DNA from: Prochlorococcus sp. MIT 1314
Lineage (GTDB): Bacteria > Cyanobacteriota > Cyanobacteriia > PCC-6307 > Cyanobiaceae
DNA length: 64,000 bases
Reading direction: 5' to 3'
Assembly (NCBI RefSeq): GCF_034093315.1
Contig: NZ_CP139300.1
Coordinates: forward strand, 1-64,000
Within the stretch, counting starts at the first letter, position 1, and the number at the start of each line of letters is the position of its first letter. Made by a program: the position numbers and the translations under genes. Below, piece after piece: positions 58,704 through 64,000 of this stretch. The notes under the pieces were generated by a model. It did not search any database. It had not been told where the DNA came from and saw only the letters and a list, made by a program, of their open reading frames with translations.

Positions 58704-60686
58704 ATGTCATTAGATAAAAAAAATTCAATCAATAATATTCTCGAAGAAAAGAGAATTTTCCCTCCATCAAAAAAATTTGCAGAAAACTCAAATATTAGTA
58801 CTCAAGAAGAATTACTAAGTCTAAAAAAACAAGCATCAGATAATCCTATTCAATTTTGGGAATCTTTTGCAAAATCTGAATTAGATTGGTTTGAGCCATT
58901 TCAAACTGTATTAGATAACGAAAATGCGCCCTTTTTTAAATGGTTCAAAGAAGGGAAACTCAATATTACATATAACTGCTTAGATAGACACATTAAGAGA
59001 GGGCTTGGAGGAAAGACAGCACTTATATGGGAAGGCGAACCCGGAGATAGCAAAAAATATACTTACGAAGAACTTCTAAAAGAGGTATGTAAAGCAGCTA
59101 ATGCATTAAAAGCGATTGGTGTAAAAAAAGGAGATTTGGTATGTATTTATATGCCAATGATTCCTGAAGCGATGTTTGCGATGTTAGCTTGTGCAAGAAT
59201 TGGCGCTCCTCATTCAGTTGTCTTCGGAGGATTTTCTTCAGAAGCTTTAAAAGATAGGTTAATTGATGGGAACGCCAGATTTGTTATTACTGCTGATGGT
59301 GGTTTTAGAAAAGATAAGGTGATTGAACTTAAGAAAGCAGTTGATGCGGCTATTGAAAGTGGAGCAGATAAAGTTGTTGAAAAAGTAGTTGTTGTTCAAC
59401 GAACCAAAAAAAATATTTCGATGGTTGATGATAGAGATTTTTGGTGGCACGAATTATTAAAAGATCAAAAAGATCATTGTGAACCAGAAATAATGAATAG
59501 CGAAGATAGACTTTTTATTCTTTATACTTCAGGCTCTACTGGAAAGCCAAAAGGTGTAGTTCACACTACAGGTGGTTACAATCTTTGGTCCCATTTGACA
59601 TTTAAATGGATTTTTGACTTAAAAGATGACGATATTTACTGGTGTACCGCTGATGTTGGTTGGATTACCGGTCATAGTTACATAGTTTATGGGCCTTTAT
59701 CTAATGGTGCTACAACCTTAATGTATGAGGGAGTGCCAAGGCCCTCAAATTTAGGGGCTTTTTGGGAAATTGTTCAAAAATATAAGGTTTCTATTTTTTA
59801 TACTGCACCAACTGCAATAAGAGCATTTATGAAGTCTGGGCGTGAAATACCTGATAAATATAATTTGGAAAGTCTTAGACTTTTGGGCACAGTTGGAGAA
59901 CCAATTAATCCTGAAGCATGGATGTGGTACAAGGATGTTATTGGTAAAGATAAATGCCCTATTGTTGATACTTGGTGGCAAACTGAGACTGGTGGTGTAA
60001 TGATAAGTCCCTTGCCTGGTGTCGTTGCTACAAAGCCAGGTTCAGCTACTTTCCCTCTGCCAGGAATCGAAGTTGAAATTGTCGATAAGAATGGAGATAA
60101 GGTTAAGGAGAATGAGGGTGGCTATTTAATTATTAAGAAACCTTGGCCAGGAATGATGAGAACAATTCACGGAAACTCAGAGAGATATTTGGAGAGTTAT
60201 TGGGAATATATTTCCTTTAAAGGCGAAAAAAATGTTTATTTTGCTGGAGATGGAGCACGCATTGATGAAGATGGATATATATGGATTATGGGAAGAGTTG
60301 ATGATGTCATAAGTGTTTCAGGACATAGGTTAGGAACAATGGAAATTGAATCTGCTTTGGTCAGTCATAAATCAGTTGCAGAGTCTGCAGTCGTTGGCAA
60401 GAAAGATGACTTAAAAGGTGAAGTTATAGTCGCTTTTGTATCTCTAGAGAAAGACGTGAACGGTTCTTCAGAATTAGTAGAGGATCTAAAGAAACATGTT
60501 GTTAATGAAATTGGAATTATCGCAAAGCCTGAAAAGATTATAATTTCTGACTCTCTTCCGAAAACACGTAGTGGAAAAATTATGAGGAGAATTTTAAGAT
60601 CTTTGGCCGCTGGAGAAAAAATTAGCGGTGATATAAGTACTCTTGAAGATAGTTCTGTTTTGGAGAAGCTGAAAGAATTATCCTAA
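58704..60686 (+). CDS. acs: Acetyl-CoA synthetase
   Basis: Activates acetate to acetyl-CoA through acetyl-AMP. The 660 residues have [24 protein letters not shown]-like core, AMP-binding P-loop [20 protein letters not shown] (about 272-291), [10 protein letters not shown], the hinge [28 protein letters not shown], and the C-terminal acylation-controlled Lys in [15 protein letters not shown]. Length matches Acs. Its stop overlaps the convergent DUF1350 gene by 4 bp. Confidence 0.96.
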   Translation: MSLDKKNSINNILEEKRIFPPSKKFAENSNISTQEELLSLKKQASDNPIQFWESFAKSELDWFEPFQTVLDNENAPFFKWFKEGKLNITYNCLDRHIKRGLGGKTALIWEGEPGDSKKYTYEELLKEVCKAANALKAIGVKKGDLVCIYMPMIPEAMFAMLACARIGAPHSVVFGGFSSEALKDRLIDGNARFVITADGGFRKDKVIELKKAVDAAIESGADKVVEKVVVVQRTKKNISMVDDRDFWWHELLKDQKDHCEPEIMNSEDRLFILYTSGSTGKPKGVVHTTGGYNLWSHLTFKWIFDLKDDDIYWCTADVGWITGHSYIVYGPLSNGATTLMYEGVPRPSNLGAFWEIVQKYKVSIFYTAPTAIRAFMKSGREIPDKYNLESLRLLGTVGEPINPEAWMWYKDVIGKDKCPIVDTWWQTETGGVMISPLPGVVATKPGSATFPLPGIEVEIVDKNGDKVKENEGGYLIIKKPWPGMMRTIHGNSERYLESYWEYISFKGEKNVYFAGDGARIDEDGYIWIMGRVDDVISVSGHRLGTMEIESALVSHKSVAESAVVGKKDDLKGEVIVAFVSLEKDVNGSSELVEDLKKHVVNEIGIIAKPEKIIISDSLPKTRSGKIMRRILRSLAAGEKISGDISTLEDSSVLEKLKELS

Positions 60687-61405
60687 TCAGATTGATCAAT
60701 TAAATTGGAAATATTTTTTATAGTATTTCTTTTGAATTCATCATCGGCCCAGTCTCCCAAAAAATTTTCTCTTAGTCCTGCGCTTGCAATTATAGTGTGA
60801 GTACCTTTTAACATTACCCCTTTAGAATTATCTTCTTTTCTTGCTTTTAGACAAGAAAATAATTTATCTGTTTGATCTAATTCGTCTGAGTTGAATTTTA
60901 TTAGGAAGTTATTTTTTTGACTATATGTTTTTTCAATTAATCGCAAAGTTCTTTCGGGACTTGGGCTAAATTCACTGTTGAATTCTAATTTTTTAGAAAT
61001 TTGTTTCAATAATGGAATTGATTTGTTAGCACTAAAATTATTAAAACTAATAGATATGAATTTTTCGCAATTTCTTCCGCCATCGGGAGAAATTAAATGA
61101 AGTTTACAGCCTAGGCTATGACCAATTCTTATTGAAGGAATTGATGCCCCTATTCTCTTGGATAAAGATATTCGGCAATTCTTAAAATCTTTCCATGCTT
61201 TGATAGCAAGTTGTTGGTGATCAAATTGTGGTGTGTATTTATATGCATGTACTGCATAATTTTTATTAATTAAACTCTCTATGAATCTTCTATAAGTTAA
61301 ATCTGGCTTAGAAGCTAAATAACTTCCACCAATAAATTCAACAATTTTTTTTGGATTTGAAGGCCAATAACAGAAATTGTTAAATTGAAATTTTGTAAAA
61401 GTCAT
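60683..61405 (-). CDS. DUF1350 family protein (alpha/beta-hydrolase-like)
   Basis: A 240-residue protein with the DUF1350 N-terminal layout ([51 protein letters not shown]) and a hydrolase-type nucleophile elbow GHSLGCKLH (around residue 92-100). The family occurs in cyanobacteria and plastids; function unknown. Other members of the triad are not certain (candidate H near the C-terminus in [10 protein letters not shown]). ATG start at 61405. It lies alone on the minus strand. Confidence 0.8.
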   Translation of the reverse strand: MTFTKFQFNNFCYWPSNPKKIVEFIGGSYLASKPDLTYRRFIESLINKNYAVHAYKYTPQFDHQQLAIKAWKDFKNCRISLSKRIGASIPSIRIGHSLGCKLHLISPDGGRNCEKFISISFNNFSANKSIPLLKQISKKLEFNSEFSPSPERTLRLIEKTYSQKNNFLIKFNSDELDQTDKLFSCLKARKEDNSKGVMLKGTHTIIASAGLRENFLGDWADDEFKRNTIKNISNLIDQSD

Positions 61406-61522
61406 CTTTCATAAACTAAAAATGTTTCAAAAAATATTTTCTAGCCTGTTTTTTAAATTTATATTAATTTAAAAGAAATAGTTATTAAATGCGTCAAGAT
61501 AAATGAAAGTATTTTGAGTTAA

Positions 61523-62302
61523 TTGGAACTATTAAACAAAAAAGAATTAAATCAATTGGATTTTCTTCATGATCAAATTAACACCAATCCCTCTGAAGAG
61601 AGAGTAACGAATAAAAATAAAAAAATTGAAAAAATTTTAATTCTTGATACTGAAACAACAGGTTTAGATGAAAATAAAAATGAAGTGATGGAAATAGGTT
61701 GTATCTTATTTGATGTATCTTTTAAATGTGTACTTTCACAAGTTTCTTTTTTATTTCCAGTTAATGATAATGAAGCCGAACATGTAAATGGTATATCTGC
61801 AGAAGTAACTAATATCTCTCAACCATGGGAAGATGGATTGAATTTCTTTCTAAAACTTGTTGATGCTTCAGATTTCATCGTTGCTCATAATGTGGAGTTT
61901 GATAAGAAATGGTTTGGAAAAGGAAGATTGCCTAAGCTTAATAAGAAATGGATATGTAGTTTAGAGGATATTAATTGGTCTTTTCAAAAATCGCTAAAAA
62001 CAAGACCTTCAGTAACTGATCTAGCCTTATCTTTCTCAATACCAGTTTGGAATTTACATAGAGCTTTATCTGATTGTTTTTATATATCTGAGGTCTTCAA
62101 AAAATGCGACAACTTAGAGGAACTTTTACTTAAAGCTACTGAACCGAGGTTTTTATACAAGGCTTTGGTTAGTTATGAAGATAGGTCTTTAGCTAAAAAT
62201 GCTGGGTTCAGATGGAATAGTCCTGTGCAAGGAGCTTGGTCAAGAAAATTAACTACTGATGAGGCAAATAATCTTGATTTTAGAGTTGAGATTTTGAATT
62301 AA
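61523..62302 (+). CDS. DEDDh 3'-5' exonuclease (DnaQ-like) with extra C-terminal module
   Basis: A 259-residue exonuclease of the DnaQ superfamily. ExoI DTETTGLDENKNEVMEIG (Asp, Glu), ExoII AHNVEFDKKWF (Asp) and ExoIIIe HRALSDC (His, Asp) are intact. The last ~50 residues (LYKALVSYEDRSLAKNAGFRWNSPVQGAWSRKLT) form an extra module resembling DUF5710-like 'LA...G.RW' segments. A proofreading or repair role is possible; no polymerase is adjacent. TTG start at 61523. Confidence 0.85.
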   Translation: MELLNKKELNQLDFLHDQINTNPSEERVTNKNKKIEKILILDTETTGLDENKNEVMEIGCILFDVSFKCVLSQVSFLFPVNDNEAEHVNGISAEVTNISQPWEDGLNFFLKLVDASDFIVAHNVEFDKKWFGKGRLPKLNKKWICSLEDINWSFQKSLKTRPSVTDLALSFSIPVWNLHRALSDCFYISEVFKKCDNLEELLLKATEPRFLYKALVSYEDRSLAKNAGFRWNSPVQGAWSRKLTTDEANNLDFRVEILN

Positions 62303-62332
62303 TATTTATTTAAGTTTTGACTAAGAAAATAT

Positions 62333-62755
62333 TTAGTGCATCTTACAAGGCATCCATCTATTACCCATTTTATGTGCTCCAATACATCCGTATTTTGAAG
62401 CAGCCTTTTCAGCTTCTTGTTTAGTGTTAAATAGATCTGACATCATATTTTCCTTATTTGAATTTGAAATTTGTTTGGAATGATTATGATGATTTTTATG
62501 AGAATTAGGTGAATACTCCCATATCCCCATAGTAGTAACACCGGCAGAGATAATTCCCATCCCGACTACTGATAAATTGACTATTCCCATTGCGACTGCA
62601 CCAAAAGAAAATACACCCATAGGGACTACCCCTATACTTATTACTCCCATTGGCACTATTCCTATTGAAACTATACCAAGGGGTGCTATTCCAAAAGCAA
62701 TTTTTTTTGGTTTTGTACCGCAATGTTGATTCTCTTTACTTTTACTAATTCCCAA
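62333..62755 (-). CDS. DUF3721 protein with pentad-glycine membrane repeat
   Basis: A 140-residue protein in three parts. Residues 19-78 are hydrophobic with Gly at every fifth position (22, 27, 32, 37, 42, 47, 52, 57, then Ser62, then 67, 72, 77), with a 10-residue GIVPMGVISI-like period. Residues 79-105 are His/Asn/Ser-rich (SHKNHHNHSK). Residues 107-140 are a DUF3721 motif with C124-x3-H128-x8-C137-x2-H140, the same pattern as the small protein at 6794. Metal handling at the membrane is inference. It is convergent with the exonuclease gene. Confidence 0.78.
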   Translation of the reverse strand: MGISKSKENQHCGTKPKKIAFGIAPLGIVSIGIVPMGVISIGVVPMGVFSFGAVAMGIVNLSVVGMGIISAGVTTMGIWEYSPNSHKNHHNHSKQISNSNKENMMSDLFNTKQEAEKAASKYGCIGAHKMGNRWMPCKMH

Positions 62756-62853
62756 TAGTTTTTCTAAATGTTAAATTAAAATTGTCTCACAAAATAACCA
62801 ATCAAAGATTAATTTCTAGATGAATTAAAAATTTTGAATTATTTTTTAGAACT

Positions 62854-64000
62854 TTGAATAACTTAAAAAACCTAAGAGGAACAGTTGACCTATTTCCTGA
62901 TCAATTAATAAAGTGGCAAAACGTTGAAAAAATTTTATTAGAACAGCTTTCTAGAGCATCCATCAAAGAAATAAGAACACCAATATTGGAAATGACCGAA
63001 TTATTTATAAGAGGAATTGGCGAAGGAACAGATGTTGTCAGTAAGGAAATGTATACATTTCTTGATAGGGGGGAGAGATCTTGCACTCTTAGACCTGAAG
63101 GAACAGCCTCAGTCGCACGAGCGTTAATACAAAATGGAATATCGTCTAATCCTCTTCAAAAACTTTGGTACATGGGTCCTATGTTTCGATACGAAAGACC
63201 TCAAGCAGGCAGGCAAAGACAGTTTCATCAATTAGGTGTTGAGTTTATAGGACATGATTCAGTTAGAAGTGATGTTGAAATTATTGCTTTAGCTTGGGAT
63301 ATCTTAGGTAAATTAGGAATAAAAGAACTCAATCTTGAAATAAATACGTTAGGTGATCCTAATGACAGATCAAATTTTCAAAAATCTTTTTTAAAATGGT
63401 TAGAAACAAATAAAGATTCTCTAGATTTAGATTCTCAGAATAGAATTTCTAAAAACCCTTTGAGGATTTTGGACTCAAAGAATATTCAAACAAAAAAAGT
63501 TCTTGAAAATGCCCCAAGATTATTTAATTTTTTATCTGAAAAAAGTCATAACAGATATTTAGACTTAAAAAGTCAATTAGAGGTTTTAAAAATACCTTTT
63601 GTGGAAAACTTTAATCTAGTGAGAGGTTTGGATTACTACACTCATACAGCTTTTGAAATTACTAGCGGGGCTCTAGGTTCCCAAGCTACAGTTTGTGGAG
63701 GAGGTAGATATGATAATTTAATAAAACAAATGGGAGGGCCAAGCACCCCTGCAATAGGATTTGCTATTGGTTTAGAAAGATTAATTTTACTAGCGGGAAA
63801 AGAGCTTGAAGTCCCAAGAAATACTGATATTTATATTATTAATCAAGGCTTAATTGCTGAAACGTTAGCAATGGATTTATCAAGGAAATTAAGAAATTAT
63901 GATTTATTAGTTGAATTGGATTTAACTGGATCCTCTTTCTCTAAACAGTTTAAAAAGGCAAACAAACTAAAATCCAAAAGTATTATTGTTATTGGTGATG
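62854..64000 (+). CDS. hisS: Histidyl-tRNA synthetase (5' part, cut by window edge)
   Basis: A class II synthetase starting at TTG 62854 (translation begins [30 protein letters not shown]) and running 382 codons off the right edge without a stop. Motif 1 region ([30 protein letters not shown]), motif 2 ([36 protein letters not shown]), the histidine motif [22 protein letters not shown] and motif 3 GFAIGLERL are visible, plus the start of the anticodon domain. The C-terminus is missing only because of the window. Confidence 0.96.
   Translation, partial: MNNLKNLRGTVDLFPDQLIKWQNVEKILLEQLSRASIKEIRTPILEMTELFIRGIGEGTDVVSKEMYTFLDRGERSCTLRPEGTASVARALIQNGISSNPLQKLWYMGPMFRYERPQAGRQRQFHQLGVEFIGHDSVRSDVEIIALAWDILGKLGIKELNLEINTLGDPNDRSNFQKSFLKWLETNKDSLDLDSQNRISKNPLRILDSKNIQTKKVLENAPRLFNFLSEKSHNRYLDLKSQLEVLKIPFVENFNLVRGLDYYTHTAFEITSGALGSQATVCGGGRYDNLIKQMGGPSTPAIGFAIGLERLILLAGKELEVPRNTDIYIINQGLIAETLAMDLSRKLRNYDLLVELDLTGSSFSKQFKKANKLKSKSIIVIGD

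Noticed and set aside
62520-62700. 30-nt periodic DNA resembling a short repeat array
   Set aside because: The period is explained by the pentad/decad glycine repeat of the encoded protein; units are diverged and there are no unique spacers, so it is not a CRISPR array.

Overview
The window is a densely packed, very AT-rich (roughly 30% GC by eye) stretch of a marine picocyanobacterial chromosome, almost certainly a high-light-adapted Prochlorococcus. The evidence is the set of cyanobacterial families seen together (NdhL, NdhD, plastocyanin, cyAbrB, Ycf51, DUF3007, DUF760, DUF1350, DUF3721, a single-domain MnmC-type methyltransferase, a solanesyl-type prenyl synthase, MenB/MenD), the small genome style, the many TTG starts, and the dnaA - GST - gor - antiporter - pyrC order, which I recall from Prochlorococcus. 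Nearly everything is core metabolism. I see no prophage, transposase, integrase, CRISPR array or rRNA.

Layout. 1-6.4 kb: dnaA, a CPYC-type glutathione S-transferase divergent from glutathione reductase, a cation/Ca2+ exchanger and pyrC. 6.4-7.3 kb: a small rearranged locus with a decayed copy of tRNA-Leu(UAA), a tiny DUF3721 lipoprotein-like gene and the intact tRNA-Leu. 7.3-9.6 kb: ndhL, a DUF3007 gene, trpA, cyAbrB and a YciI-like gene. 9.8-11.5 kb (minus): group 2 sigma factor, DUF1232 protein and HTH protein, apparently an operon. 11.6-23.2 kb (mostly minus): hisIE, a QueD-like gene (plus), clpB, petE, an SDR protein, hemE, glgB, a CocE-type hydrolase and three small envelope-type or unknown genes. 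23.2-29.5 kb (plus): a TamB-like giant protein, proA, folB and a lipase-like gene. 29.5-38.6 kb (minus): M3 oligopeptidase, ndhD, thrB, glk, thrS, trpS and an Arg-rich protein. 38.8-43.9 kb (plus): a DUF697 membrane protein, a Mn/Zn-type ABC transporter (binding protein, ATPase, permease) and a DUF4336 protein. 43.9-54.0 kb: DUF760, lepB, menD, menB, glgA, murF, glmU, an MnmC-like gene and aroA. 54.1-64 kb: comB-like, nitrilase-like, cell-wall amidase, murI, prenyl synthase, acs, DUF1350, a DEDDh exonuclease, a second DUF3721 protein carrying a strict Gly-every-five-residues repeat, and the 5' part of hisS, cut by the window edge.

How the genes work together. Glycogen metabolism is split between glgB and glgA, with glk feeding hexose. 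Peptidoglycan functions (glmU, murF, murI, AmiC-type amidase) sit close together. menD and menB belong to the phylloquinone route, the prenyl synthase to quinone side chains, and ndhL, ndhD and petE to photosynthetic electron transport. Convergent neighbours often overlap at their stop codons, as expected in a streamlined genome.

The most noteworthy parts are the duplicated tRNA-Leu/DUF3721 locus at 6.4-7.3 kb, the pair of DUF3721 proteins sharing an invariant C-x3-H-x8-C-x2-H pattern (one fused to a pentad-glycine membrane domain and a His-rich linker), a direct repeat upstream of petE, and the sigma/DUF1232/HTH operon. No complete new system could be demonstrated from sequence alone.
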